Shown one piece after another: positions 47,301-59,163 of a stretch of DNA of 64,000 nt; the stretch's first letter is position 1, and the number at the start of each line of letters is the position of its first letter. The notes under the pieces are model-generated. The model did no database searches and was not told where the DNA came from. It saw only the letters and a list, made by a program, of their open reading frames with translations. Location: the NCBI GenBank assembly GCA_015039315.1, contig WIDE01000003.1:742933-806932 (forward strand), given 5' to 3'. The translations under genes and the position numbers were made by a program. This DNA comes from Clavulina sp. PMI_390 (lineage: Eukaryota; Basidiomycota; Agaricomycetes; Cantharellales; Hydnaceae).

Positions 47301-50300
47301 ACTGGAAACTGGAGCCAAGTCGACGGAAGCAAAATCGAGGAATATAAACGTACCCTCCGTCAATGAATTACGCCCGACACGTTTTTTTCCCCTTTTCCCC
47401 TTTCCATGGTCTGCCTTCCATCCTTCTTTCTGATAATGAGAATAGCATTACGTCGTCAATCCATAATGTCCAGAAACCTGGTGCAAATTGAATAGCCCCC
47501 GGGACTGACGCTTGGATTCACAGATCATTTGACTCCTTCCATGTGAGGCATGAGTCGAGACTCTGCTGACAGTCCATATTGACATGACCATACTAGTACC
47601 TTCCTTTCTTCCTGCAATGAATCGCCAGCGACCCCCGAAAAACATCGAAGCACCTACTAGAGGAGATAGCTCGAATCCTCCTGAATCGCGGACAGTTCAT
47701 TGTGGGCCACGCGACTCCGAAGTCAGCGGATGCATACTCTAGTCGAAAGAGGAAAGGAATGCGTCATCATACCATATCACATCATACTCGACCATCGAGC
47801 ACGATCAAGTCGAGGCTGCCCTGGATTTCCTCTTTGTCATTATAATGAGTCGTATCGGGGGGGCTAAGAATGTGATTTGCCAGATGCAAGCCATGTATGC
47901 TCAAATGTATACAAGTACTCGGGTCGATATCTATTATTGTCGAGCTAATCAGTGCAGTGGAGGCCTGGACTCCCATCGGCGCAAAAAAAAGGTCGAGAAC
48001 GAGACCCAGTATTTCCGAGCGCGGCGATCCAGAGAAGAAAGAAGGAAAAAGGAAACAGGGAAAAAGCTGCAGCGTGCTGAGGGCTAGGCGAGTGAGTTGG
48101 ACCGCAAAGCCGCAACAGTTTGCAATAGCCTCGAATGGGAAAGAAGCGCCACCACCAACAGCGGCCAGCACACAAAAACCATCCGAGCAATCGGCGAGTG
48201 AGAGAGTGAGACCTGCGGAAGAGAGGGAAAAAAAGACCGGTGGGAGAGATACTTAATACCAGGTTCGAGTATTGTCGAATGTAAATGACCCAGGGACTGG
48301 GCTCGCTCACTCGGGTCCTATAGCCGAAAGGAATAGCCGTATCTGGTGGCTCTGACTTGAATGGGAGAGGCTATCTGTGTGTGGGTTGGGTGACGAGATG
48401 AAGAGTCTCTTGGGTGCTGACACATGTGACCCCGATCTCCGTGCACAAAGGATTAAGTTGGTGTACTATTAGTGAGTACAGGGCTTCGCGGAGTGGTGGA
48501 TCCCGGCGAGGGGAAGTTCTCCACGTCATGGCGATAATAAGAGGGTGCAACGAGTCATGGATAAGATTCGAATCAAATGAGCTCATCGCTTACGGGTACG
48601 CGCCCACGCATGCTCACATACTCTTTTTTTTTTCATAGACGGGAGCATCCACTGAAGATAGAAGGCATCAGCTGATTTGCACGAACTGCCACGAAGTCGT
48701 CAATATATCGCGGGTAATGATGGGCACGGATGAGCCTAGGAGCCTTAGTCGGCGGCGCAGGAAGTGTGCACCCAATAGAAAACAGACACGACCACGATTG
48801 TCAATGGCTTCCAGGGGAAATATTGAGTGGAGCCAAAGAGCCTATGGGGGATTCACCTCCGCGCGTTGAGATGGTGATAGCGGGAGAGTCAGAGTCTACC
48901 GCCGGCTTACACGTCGACATTACAAGAGTCAGGTTTGGATGGGAGACCCAGCCTGGTCGACCGGTTCGGTATTTGCTCATAAGCGCCAATCACACACTGT
49001 AGACTACTTATTGCTATTGCTCAAAAAAGAAGCACGGCTCTAGATCCGATGGCGAGAAGGAGAGCGAGCTCGATCAGTCGGGCCTGACTTGCTTTGTAAA
49101 GCACATGATTTTGTCTATCCTTTGATGGACTTCCTGCTTCTAAACTACGCCTCGTAGTGTGCCACAAGGCCGGATGGGGATAAGAGCTATTTTCCGAATA
49201 TGCGGCGCGCTAAAGTCAAGCGTGCAGCTGGCGGAGGAAGGCGAAGTGATGGTGGAGTCCGGGCAGCTCATGTTGCTGAGGCGCATGCGGCGCTAGCACC
49301 AAGAGGAAGGAAGCGAATGGCCGGTCGTCCACCATGTGCTATGTACATGCGCGTTCATCCAACGCATCAGAGAGTCTCGGCATTGGCGCAGACGAGTAGG
49401 GAGCTATAGATAGATAGAGGGAGCTGACCGGGTCCGCACTATGCGGTACAACCACCAGGATTATCAGCTTGGTAATAATAAAAAACCTGATGTTTGGCGG
49501 TGAGATATGTAGAAGAATAGTATAGTGATTGGACATGAGGGCCCTTAGTTTGGTTTCGTGGCTCCAAAAGAACTTCTTTTGGGCGCCTGTGTGAGTGAAG
49601 TATTGCGATAAGCTCGCAGGAAGCAGGTCGTTCGTTCTATTCACAGTGAACGGCCATACACAAAGTAACACATAGGCAGAGAGAACACTCGGCCTCCTGA
49701 GTAATCGCATACCGGTACGGGGAGACTCTCGCGCCATGCGCCCCCAGGCCCGAGCTCTGGGCTCGCTGGTTGGCTGGACCTAGGTTTTGACGATCGTCGT
49801 GAGAAATCAATGCAAAAATTAGGCATATTGGTTCCTGAGTAGTGGGGGGTTACGGGATACGTGTTACAACCTGATCGATAAGGTGGAGTGTAGTGATTGC
49901 CGAATTCGTTCCTTGAAAGATGAGGGATCGTGCGTATCTGGTGGAAGGGGGTGAGAAGCAAGGGGACGAAACGGGGGAGGGGGAGAGGGAGAGGGGTGCC
50001 CAAGCGCTGAGGCTTGGAGCGGGCAGGCAGGTGTGGTATGTTACATGTCGATGCATATACGTGTGATGGAGGAAAAAAATTACGGCAATAAATTTTTAGA
50101 GGAGGTGAGAGAACGGTGTGGAAGTTGCGAAGAACTGATGACGGTCATGATGAGTCCAGCATCATTGACAAGCCCGCGAAAAGCTTCGGGGGGCCGGTCT
50201 AGAACGGGTGCATGGCGACAGCAACGGCCGAGACCGGGGGTGGGCAAACGAGTAGCATTGCAGCGAGGGTTGGCGTAGACCCCAGGATGAAGGGGGGGAG

Positions 50301-50642
50301 GGGACTAGTATATCTCGAAACAGGTGCTATTGACGAAAGAGAGGAATGAGTGTCAATGGAGCGAATCAAATTGGCGGCCAAAGGGTGTTGATGTGGGCTG
50401 TGGATGCATTGAGTCTGCATAGGGATTGGCTGGGGCAGGAGGGAGAGGACGCCTAGGACTTGTATCATTAGCGGCTTAATTTACGGGATTCTGGGGATTA
50501 TACTGTTGGAGGAACGAAGCTGTCCCAAATAAGGAATGTCAGGGAAGTGCAATTGGGTGTTCGATCATTGAATAGAACTACCTCACCCATACTAAGTATT
50601 GCAGGTACGCACTATAAGATGCGACGAGAAAAACACATCTTA
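44394..50642. other. Gene-poor region of about 6.2 kb
   Basis: No recognisable protein gene, tRNA or rRNA seen. It holds the 5' flank of the ferric reductase gene (with a CGATAAG GATA-type site near 44870), one weak repeat-containing ORF (45091-45501), a T run near 48625, CT-rich tracts near 47380-47430 and many short unsupported ORFs. Multi-exon genes with very short exons could be missed here. Confidence 0.4.
45091..45501 (+). CDS. Hypothetical ORF with an internally repeated motif
   Basis: 136-codon open frame beginning MDEWSTFFVGHEHPGY. A related block occurs 56 residues later: LDEWNTFLVNHQLGH. Each is followed by a basic element, QSLRRKH and RSLKRKH. The shared pattern is DEWxTFxVxH...SLxRKH. 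The DNA repeats at 45094 and 45259 match best over the first 20 bp. The tail is Ser/Pro/Arg-rich. There is no known family, no neighbouring exon and no clear promoter; it may be a relic. Coding status is doubtful. Confidence 0.2.
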   Translation: MDEWSTFFVGHEHPGYQMTVQSLRRKHRVVCQSRSSQCVDRLQQACDSPLMIALGLDEWNTFLVNHQLGHLITERSLKRKHWSFSNLQGPHRLPKLFEKFCTIMGSSLPTNNGTPRRISQPKPARPSTSRSHSRTS

Positions 50643-50763
50643 ATCGCAATTCTTCCCCTCCCCCTCCTCGCATCACTCGTCCCCCACATCCCTTATCGCC
50701 CCGTCCCCCCTTCACCCCTTGTCCTACTCCCCCTTCTCACTCTCTTCTCCCCTCAACTGAACC
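50643..50763 (+). promoter_or_regulatory. Pyrimidine-rich leader upstream of FPR1
   Basis: About 120 bp of nearly uninterrupted C/T immediately before the start codon (context GAACCATGG), typical of strongly expressed fungal genes. It probably covers the transcription start and 5' UTR. Confidence 0.5.
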
Positions 50764-51533
50764 ATGGGTGGCCTCAGCATTCAAACTATCAAGCCAGGTG
50801 ATCAGTCGGTACGTCCCTTCGTCATGGGCTGCATGGTTATGGCAGCCCTATCGGTCCTATCTTCCGTGCTCATTGCATCTCTGTGACCTTTAGAGCTTTC
50901 CCCAGAGAGGAGGCAAGTAGTCCCAACTCTGTGCCAGCGATCCACCCGATCCCGGAACTCATCCTAGCCCCGCCATGTCATGGTCGATCCATTATAACTC
51001 CCATTAGACACCATAACAATACATTATGTGGGGACTCTGCTAGATGGGACAAAGGTATGTGCAGCTCCCCCGATTCACATCTGCTGAGGCATGACGTGCT
51101 GATCAACTTGGTCCCTCTGTCTCTCCTCTGTCTCATTCAACGGTTCATCCTCCTAGTTCGACAGCTCACGGGATCGTCACGTCCCATTCATCACAAGAAT
51201 AGGCGTAGGGTCTGTTATTCGTGGCTGGGACGAAGGTTCGTGCGCCAGAATACGGCTCGCTTGATTTCCCCCCCCGTGATTTGTGACCAACGGCAACGCG
51301 ACGCCTAATTTTACAGGTATCCCGCAATTATCGCTCGGGCAAAAAGTCATTCTCATTGTCCCTGCGGAGTATGTGCGTATCACCCTTCCCTTCCTTTCTT
51401 TTCTCCCTTAACCCGGTGTGCTCATGTCCCTTCTTCCCCCCCACTATAGGCTTATGGGAACCGCGGGTTTGGCAGGCTCGTGCCTCCAAATGCTACGCTC
51501 AAATTCGAAATTGAATTATTGGGGATCAACTGA
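50764..51533 (+). CDS. FPR1: FKBP12-type peptidyl-prolyl cis-trans isomerase
   Basis: Cytosolic prolyl isomerase and presumptive FK506/rapamycin receptor. Six exons by eye: 50764-50808 ([15 protein letters not shown]), 50894-50912 (SFPQRG), 51008-51054 ([16 protein letters not shown]), 51157-51235 ([20 protein letters not shown] then IRGWDE), 51317-51372 ([19 protein letters not shown]) and 51450-51533 ([20 protein letters not shown] then IELLGIN, stop). All phases agree, giving 109 residues, the normal FKBP12 length. Against human FKBP12 the active-site residues Y26, F36, D37, F46, V55, I56, W59 and Y82 are present; E54 is Ser, and H87 is replaced by Phe. The second intron (50913-51007) uses a GC donor (AG|GCAAGT). 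No single exon exceeds 28 codons, so ORF scans miss it. Confidence 0.94.
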
Positions 51534-54500
51534 ACCAAACAGCTGAAACTCCTGCCCTGGTTGTCCCCTCCATCCCCGCTGAGGCGCTCCGTCCTTCTCG
51601 GGTACCCCCCTTACACCGCCTCCTTAGAGCTTGCCGTCTGCTTACCCCCCTCTCCGCCCCCGAATACGATTCTCAACGACCCGTGACAACGACAACCACG
51701 ACGACAATGACAACCACTGAAAAATCCGCATTCGCCCCCTTCCTCCCGTTCCCCCCGCCCACTCCTATCTCTCCGCCCCCTATGGCGAATGTGGGCGATA
51801 CCATGGCCAGACTCCTCTAAACTTATCGGCCGTGCCTTGCCTGACATCAAGATCATCACCCTATCTATTCGCATTATCACCCCTCGCATCATCCTCTTCT
51901 TTTTTTTTGGTCTGGTGTTCAGGGTGTCCTGTACGCATCTTCCCCGGATTTTCTCCCTCATCATTTTCCTCCTTGTTTTCTATGTGTGCATCTATCCATC
52001 CAATTGTGTCTGTTTCTTGTACTATCACCACTACACGCATCAATCCCTCCCCTTCGATGGTGTTGGCAAGCTGGGGGTGGCACCGCTTCATGCCTCTTGC
52101 TACCCATCGTGTGCATCCACTCATCACCTACCCTTATTTATCTCCACCCTCTGGTCCTGCTCTCTTGCTTGTCATTTCTAGCTCTCCGCCTTCACCCTGC
52201 TCAGCCACCCCCGGTCTGGCACCCACACCCCAAAACCAAGCAGAGCCTTTGGCCAAGCGGATCCTCAATAACCCCCCACAGTGTATTTCATACCGAGCTC
52301 GATTATTTATGACTCAGCCATCCACCAGATTCCCCCTTCTTGCTTCTGCACGAATTTTCTTTTTTTTTTTCTTGATTTTGTTTGCGATGCAATGAATCAA
52401 TCGGACTTGCACCAATCTCTCTTTCCTGTGTGATATTGCGCCTTATCTAGTTACCCTCAGACCAAACTCCCAATCTTGGACAATCTTGAGTTGCCCTTGA
52501 CCACGCTCGGAGCCCCCATCGTCCCCATAGGACTTAACAACGTTCCACTCAATCTTGTTGAGTATGCACCCCTATCTGGCTCTGCCCCAACCCTTCTACC
52601 GGAGATAGTTGCCCAAGGGCCGAGCAAGGTTTGAATGCCGGGCGCGGAGATGGCCCTACAGATAATCATTGATTATTATGGGCGCATCGATCTTAATCAC
52701 TAAATCCGTCCGTCAGCCGATGTCTCTCTGGATAGAAAGGATCGGAATCCACCTGGTTCACTATCATCATGTTGTATGAAGAGTCACCCATTTGCACGCG
52801 CAAGCGCAAAGCGCAATCGGCCGGATGCCTTCGTGTGTGTGTGGGTGAGGTGGACCGCAAATCCAGATCCAGAGCCTATGTGTCCATCGTTTAAGCTCGC
52901 CTGACATTTCATACACGGATTTACATTCCCCTACTTCCTTTTCTCCCGCTTTCCATTACCTTCTCTGGCCCTTGCTCATCCCTACCTTCCCTCGTGCCGG
53001 CGGGCGGTTCTGCGTTGGTTATCGGAACCGCCCATCCTGACCAACATCGCCTTTTGCCCCTGCATCTACACGCGAGTGAGCGGAGGAGATGCACCAGCAT
53101 CAATCATCACGCGGGCAGCTCTCTAGGTCTTTGCGCAGACCGACCCGCTCGTCTCCGCACCGACGGACAGAGGGACGGAAAACCTGTCCCTTGTTAACAT
53201 GAGCCATTAGAAATCATCCCGACCTGAGATGATCCACGTTTTCTCACCTCACTTTGACTTGACCTTCTTCGATGAGCGACCTCCGAGTCTCCACCTCTGG
53301 CTCCGACAGGATAGGAGGTCGGGGTTGCATGTAGGTGTCATGGCGTTGTGGCGCCGGTCTAGTATACATGCGCATTTGCAAGTTCAGATCCACTTTTGCT
53401 GAAACGTATATGCAACCTGCTTGCTTTGCGTCACAGTTAGGATCAGTCAAATGAATGCATTATAGCATCTACTGCCGTTGTTGAACCTGACAATCATAGG
53501 GGCGAACATCTGAATTCATGACCATTTAGACGAGCCCCGCTGACAAAGATGACAGCTCTTGACCCAGTGGGTCCGAGTCCAAATCGATAAGCACATGATT
53601 CAGATCAAACGCACGACCTTCTTCACATAAATACAGCCTAAACGCAGCAGGGGTAGCCGGTAATTCACCCCTCATCTGAATTTGGCAAAAAGAAAAAGGG
53701 CCTGAAAGATTCAAAGAGCCGATTTATCGCTTCCCTATTTCCCTTTACAGGTGCTTTGTGTTCGTTTTGGTTTGTGATCAGTTGACATGAATGAGAGAGG
53801 GCCTATCACTTGAGCGCCAAGTGCCCCCGCTGACTACACAAAGGGAATTACGTCGATTCAGAACGGCCTCTGGACTTCATTTACATAGTTCGATAGATAA
53901 TCCCGAGTTGAAATGATTAGAGCTTCATCGATAATGGTGTTCCAGTTCTTCAATGCCGACCGAGTGGGAGAAAGATCACGCCAAACGGCAAATAACAGCT
54001 CTAGAGCTCGACCACACTAGGCGAGATGGCGTGGTATTAGCCATCGCAAGGTGGGATAGGCTTCGCTCAATGGTCCACGGACCGGGGCCGACACAAGATG
54101 GACGGGACGCGAAGGAGGACAGAGGTGAACCGATCGAGCTGCGTTGCCGGTGGATCGGATTGACCTCTCTGATGGATGTGTGAACGAGGAAGGCACGAGA
54201 TTTTTTATGACTTATTCTGCGGCTCTCGTAGTGGCAGAGCACTCCTTATCGGTGCTTAATAGGAAGTCTAAGGAGCACGCAGCTCACTCTGATGAAGTCC
54301 TCGGTGGGCTGTGCCTATCCTTGGTTGAGAGTTCAGACAAAAGTATATAAATAGGAGTGAGAAGGTTTGAGAGGCTAACAAGTCTTCGTGATGGGTACTG
54401 GGTTACGAATTGGCAGGTTCTCATTAGGGGGGATAATTGCCAAAGTTTATAGCAAAGGCGACGGCTGTCTCGAGGCCATGTCCAGACCAGGAGCCCAGCG

Positions 54501-56055
54501 GCTCAGGGTGCCCGAGAAGTGAGAAAACTTCTTTATGAAAGCATTATGATCCATCGTTGATTTCATGAAGATCAACTTCTCTTCCCATACCCGATGACTG
54601 AGAAGTGGCCGCGTTCACATCGCCTCGATGAGACGAATGGAATCGTGTCGATCACTGGCCCGGCCACTCGTAGCGAGCCCACTCCTGAGTCTATATTCTT
54701 ATCGAGCGTCGTAATCCTGTGGGGTACATAAAATAGGCAATCGATGGTGCGGTGGCAAACAGGGTCGGGTGTGTGTGTGCGTGAGACTATGGTTTACGAG
54801 AATTTTAAGTAGAAAATAACGCGCTGTCCTTGAGGCCCGCGTCTATAGCCCATTAACCATCGCGATCGAGTCCGAAGATGCCGAGATAATCGTCTGTGCG
54901 GATCCGAGAATATGGAGACCCCGCGGTCAGGTCATTCATTAAGTCGGCGATATTAGGCCAGAAAAGCTAACGCTGCCAGTAGCAGCGCGTAGCTTCCGAT
55001 GTTTCCACGGGCGCAAAGAAAAAACTGCCACAATTGTAATAATTGTTGTGAAGGCGAATAAATCTGCACTGTTTTGGGTTTCTGAAAGTGATACATGCTC
55101 CCCCAAAGAAAGGGACTTGTTAATCATCCTATTGTCGCCATGCACGGAGGGTAATGTTATGCGTGCGCCATTCTTGCCGGCCGAAAAAGGTGGCTTCTCC
55201 ACAAGTCCTTGACGCCACTGGGATAGCGAGCGGAGTGGGAGCTCAGAACCTGTGGCTTTCAAAGAAGCTGACGAACGAACGCCATCGATTTTGTGCACTG
55301 TCGAAAACCTGCACACACGATTGCGACATGTACTGAAATAGATCTCTGGGAGGTAGTGATGGTGTATCTGTGGACGAACGGGGTGGCTGAAGATCAGATT
55401 GAGACTGTATAGCTACTTGTACTTGCAAGTATCTCAGCCAAGATTGAGGGTGAATGTCATCTGATTGAAGCATTTGTCACCAGAAATGAAATTATCTCAT
55501 CCCCAAAGGGGTCACCGTAGCTCACGCCTCAATCGATCTCATTGTAGTTTTCAACCTAAGCACCAATACTGATACCAATAACGGAAGTGAGAATTCGTCA
55601 TTCAGCTCGATTCGTCAACAAAGGGAGATCGCTGAATCGCACCTTACCCAGGCCGCGTCGACCCGAGGAAAAGTTCAACTGGCAGGAGGATGGTGGTGGG
55701 AATGGTTGAAGTAGAGTTTGCAGAGCGTGTTAATCGCGATAATGAGTAAATGCATTGTGCGGTGTTAGAGCAAACTTGACAGGCAGAGTTGAGGCACATT
55801 GCCAGCAGCGATCATTCCTCGATAAGCCTGAGGATCATAGAACCTGGCTGTTAATAGGCACACCGTAGAGAACTGAACAGAGCAAGCATTCACAGAATAG
55901 ACACTGGGGTTCGGAATTATTTGTCTTGTACAGGGAACAGAGTAGGAGAACACAAGTACGATTGCGAAGAACGATGAACCATCTGCGAGATCTGAACCTG
56001 GTTAATTCGAGATATGTCAAGTTTTCGATATCTCGCTCACCTGCTGCGCTCGGCA
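51534..56055. other. Gene-poor region of about 4.5 kb
   Basis: CT-rich sequence from 51600 to 52400 with T runs near 51900 and 52365, then mixed sequence with no recognised gene apart from one possible exon (52461-52634). No tRNA, rRNA or mobile-element coding seen. The end nearest 56055 is the 3' flank of the methionyl-tRNA synthetase gene. Confidence 0.4.
52461..52634 (+). CDS. Possible terminal exon of an unrecognised gene
   Basis: An acceptor-like TTACCCTCAG is followed by 57 open codons (TKLPILDNLELPLTTLGAPI, then VPIGLNNVPLNLVEYAPLSG and LLPEIVAQGPSKV) and TGA at 52632-52634. Amphipathic, protein-like composition is the only evidence. No upstream exon or family was found, and the antisense strand is also open here, which weakens the case. 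Confidence 0.22.
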   Translation, partial: TKLPILDNLELPLTTLGAPIVPIGLNNVPLNLVEYAPLSGSAPTLLPEIVAQGPSKV

Positions 56056-58944
56056 TCATGCAGCCTTCGTGGACACTAGATTCTGGAGGTCAAGCTTCAA
56101 CTTTTGCAATTGTGCAATAGCATCCTCAAGAGGTCCATCGCTCTCCTCTGCGCTACCACCCTTGATCCTGCGAACCTTGTCTCCTTGGCTCTTGATCTGG
56201 CTCTCAAGCTCGATCTCTTCAGGTGATTTGGGGCCAGAGGAAGCTGCAGACGCGGCCGCAGCATCCTTCTTTGCTTTGGCTTGAGCGCGTTTGGACACCG
56301 GCTTCCCGGCAGCGTCAACTGGGGCTGCCGCGCCTGGGGCAGCAGTTTTCTCGGGCGCCGCAGCGTTCGTCTGGACACCACCAAACTGTACACGCCACAC
56401 TTCCGCATTCTTTTCCTCAATCTTCTTGAACAGATACTCGGGCGTCCCAATCTCATGTCCTGCCAGCAGGTCATTGGTCAAGTGAGTTGGGACCGTCCGT
56501 GCGGGAGCGTTGAGCTGCCGCAAGATCTCATCTGATGTCGCCGGCATGAAGGGATGGACGAGAGCGGTGAGGGCATAGATGAGGTTAATTGCGCGCGAGA
56601 TAACCTTGGCACACAGCCCAGGGTTGGAATCGTACAGCTTGAAGAATGTGGTCTCTTGGAGGTATTGATTGCCTCGAGCAGAAACCTGCATGACAAGATG
56701 CAGCCCAGAACGAATCTTGACGGCGTCCATAGTGTCGATATATTCCTTGAAAAGCTTGTTAATGTCAGAGAGGAAGTTGGTGTCAGGATCCGCGTCCCCA
56801 GCCGTTGGATCATTCTCAAAGACACCAGGCTTCTCCCCAGAGTCAGGAATAACGCCCTTGAACTTGCTAGACACGAATTTGATTACTCGGTTGACGAAGT
56901 TCCCGAAACTAAGAGTATCATTAGTATGCATGAGCTGAGACCTGACCATCTGCTCACTCACTTATTCAACAAGATATTATTGTTTGCGGCAATCTATTGG
57001 ACGGCCATAGGGTCAATGAGGAACCGTGCATAATAGCGCAGGCAACTCACGAAGTCGTTCCAGGAGAAGGCAGAGTCGCCAGTCTCGGGCCGACTGGAAA
57101 GCAGGTAATACCGCCAGACTGAAGAAGGGACGCCGGTAGTTGCGGCAGCAGGGCCGAAAACGCCGATCCCTCTTGATTTCGAGAATTTACCAGACTCATA
57201 TTGGAGATATTCTGAGCATTGGGATGGAAGTGTAAGAAGCCATGCTACCAGGGTGGAAACTTATACTGACCAGTGCTGGAGACATGATGCAGCATGGTCC
57301 AAGGTCGGCCGTCAGCAAGGAGCACACTTGGCCACAATACAGTATGGAAGTAGACGTTGTCCTTGCCCATGAACTCGTAGTACTTGACGTTTTCAGGGTT
57401 GAACCACCACTTCCTCCAATCGGGGTGGAATGAGGCCGTGATACTAGGGTAGCCGAACGGTGCGTCAAACTAGAAGCCGTGATCGTACGCACTCAGCAAT
57501 ATAAACAGGGCTAGGAAGAATCTCTACTCACCCAGACGTCTAATCGCCGTTGATGAAAGAAACCTTGTTCAGCCATAGCCTGATAGTTGGCGAAGATCAT
57601 CACTCACATAACACTTTGCCAGCCATACTCTCGTCTTCCTCGCCTCCTGTCTTTGGCACCTGCACACCCCATGTAAGATCTCGCGTGATCGGCGACGGCC
57701 TCAATCCCGCCTTGAACCTCGTATCAACGATCTCGCCGTCCCCGTTGATGACGACGTTGGGGGCCCACCTCCCCTCCTTCCAAGTCTTCTTGATCCATGG
57801 CTCGAGTTTTGGCTGAATGGCATCAAGCTTGACATACATATGGGTGGAGGGCTTGGTAGTGATGGTGTGCGTTTTATTGACCAAGCATCGAGGATTGATG
57901 AGGTCCACGGCATCAAGAGTCCTTGAGCAGAAATCACACTGGTCACCTCGCGCATCCTAGCGGGAAATTCATAAGGCTTTATTAAGCATAAAAAAAGAAT
58001 GGAACGAGGGATGAAGACGTACATCGTAACCACAATTAGGGCATGTGCCCTCGACGAAACGATCAGCAAGGAACCTGCAAAATAGGTTATTGCCGGGGAG
58101 GTCAAACCTGGTGATGTGTCTTACTTGGAGCAACCTTCGCAATATGTCTGAGGCTTTACTTGTTTCTGTAAGAAACCATTCTTGTATAACCTTAAGTATG
58201 CTTCCTGGTTGACCCTGGTTCCGCCGTTAGCTTGGACTTGGTGCGCGATCTTTTGATAGACTTACTCTGTATGAGAAGGCGTTGACGTTCTACCGAAATG
58301 ATCAAACCTATAGGTAGAGTCAGTCAGAGCACAGTGCTTAACATATCACAAAGATCCGTACCCGATGTCAAACCACTTGTAGGTCTCCTCATGGATGGCG
58401 TTGTATTTGTCGCAAAGCTCCTTAGGAGAGATTCCCTCCTTTAGAGCCTGAGTTTCTGTTGCAGTGCCGTACTCATCGGTACCACAAACGTATAGTGTGC
58501 GGAAATTACGACTTCCTGTGTGAATATATGCTTCCCATAAGTGTTGTCCGAGTCATCGTCATGTAGTGAGACCATACTCGAATATCTGAAACCAAGTGAT
58601 GAGCGAGCAAATCGATTATCCCAGCTAATAGAACGCACCTCGCAAAGACATCTGCGCTAAGAGTACTCCCAATGATATTGCCTGTGCATTGACGCGTTGA
58701 GATGTCCATCGGAGCGTCAAAAATCCTATGAACTTACCAAGATGAGGTACGTTGTTACAGTATGGCAGGGCAGAGGTGATTAGAACGTTCCTCTCGCCAT
58801 CCGCAGGTACCCTGAAAAGTAAAATAATCGCGTCTCAATGTTAACATTGCCGGTTGGTAACACGCATACGATCACGCACAATTTGGAAGGGTCATCGGTC
58901 GTTTTCATGAGGAGGCCATCAGCCTCTCTGATATTCCTTGTCAT
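56056..58944 (-). CDS. MES1: Methionyl-tRNA synthetase, cytosolic
   Basis: Class I synthetase charging tRNA-Met for initiation and elongation. The start at 58944 ([20 protein letters not shown]) splices to [20 protein letters not shown] and PHLGNIIGS, the HIGH-type signature. Downstream are [37 protein letters not shown] with CPNC and CDFC zinc knuckles, [48 protein letters not shown] and [14 protein letters not shown] (KMSKS loop, about 57160-57190). The last exon (56056-56961) carries [18 protein letters not shown] and anticodon-domain sequence. An Ala/Lys-rich linker follows, then a C-terminal [18 protein letters not shown] segment like a WHEP-TRS motif. Unlike yeast Mes1 it has no N-terminal GST-like domain. 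No mitochondrial leader is evident. Confidence 0.93.
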
Positions 58945-59163
58945 GATAGCTGTCCGATCCTGCGTCCGATTCACTGAAACTCTAGATGCAGTTGCTGAGG
59001 GTGGTGTTCACTTGGGAAGATGAATGAATGCGTGACTACGTTAGCAGTCACAAAACTCACGGGTTTTGGCAGATCGTTTTCTCGGCCACTCCTTCGGTCC
59101 AACAACTGCGACCAAAACCCTCCCCCTTTTTTGAGGTTCTGAAGCTCATATTGTTATGTGATC
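58945..59163. promoter_or_regulatory. Divergent promoter region between MES1 and PPN2-like gene
   Basis: 219 bp between opposed start codons, so the two genes probably share regulatory sequence. No named element recognised. Confidence 0.45.

Noticed and set aside
47782..48171. 129-codon minus-strand ORF with hydrophobic segments
   Set aside because: No family motif, no splice partners and overlapping ORFs on the other strand; not enough to call a gene.
48240..48290. B-box-like GGTTCGAG suggesting a tRNA gene
   Set aside because: No A box at the right spacing and no cloverleaf arms could be drawn.
52250..52330. A-box-like TGGCCAAGCGG
   Set aside because: No B box downstream and no acceptor-stem pairing.
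51832..52395. 187-codon plus-strand ORF after FPR1
   Set aside because: The sequence is CT-rich and yields Ser/Pro/Leu/Phe in all plus frames; no domain or signal.
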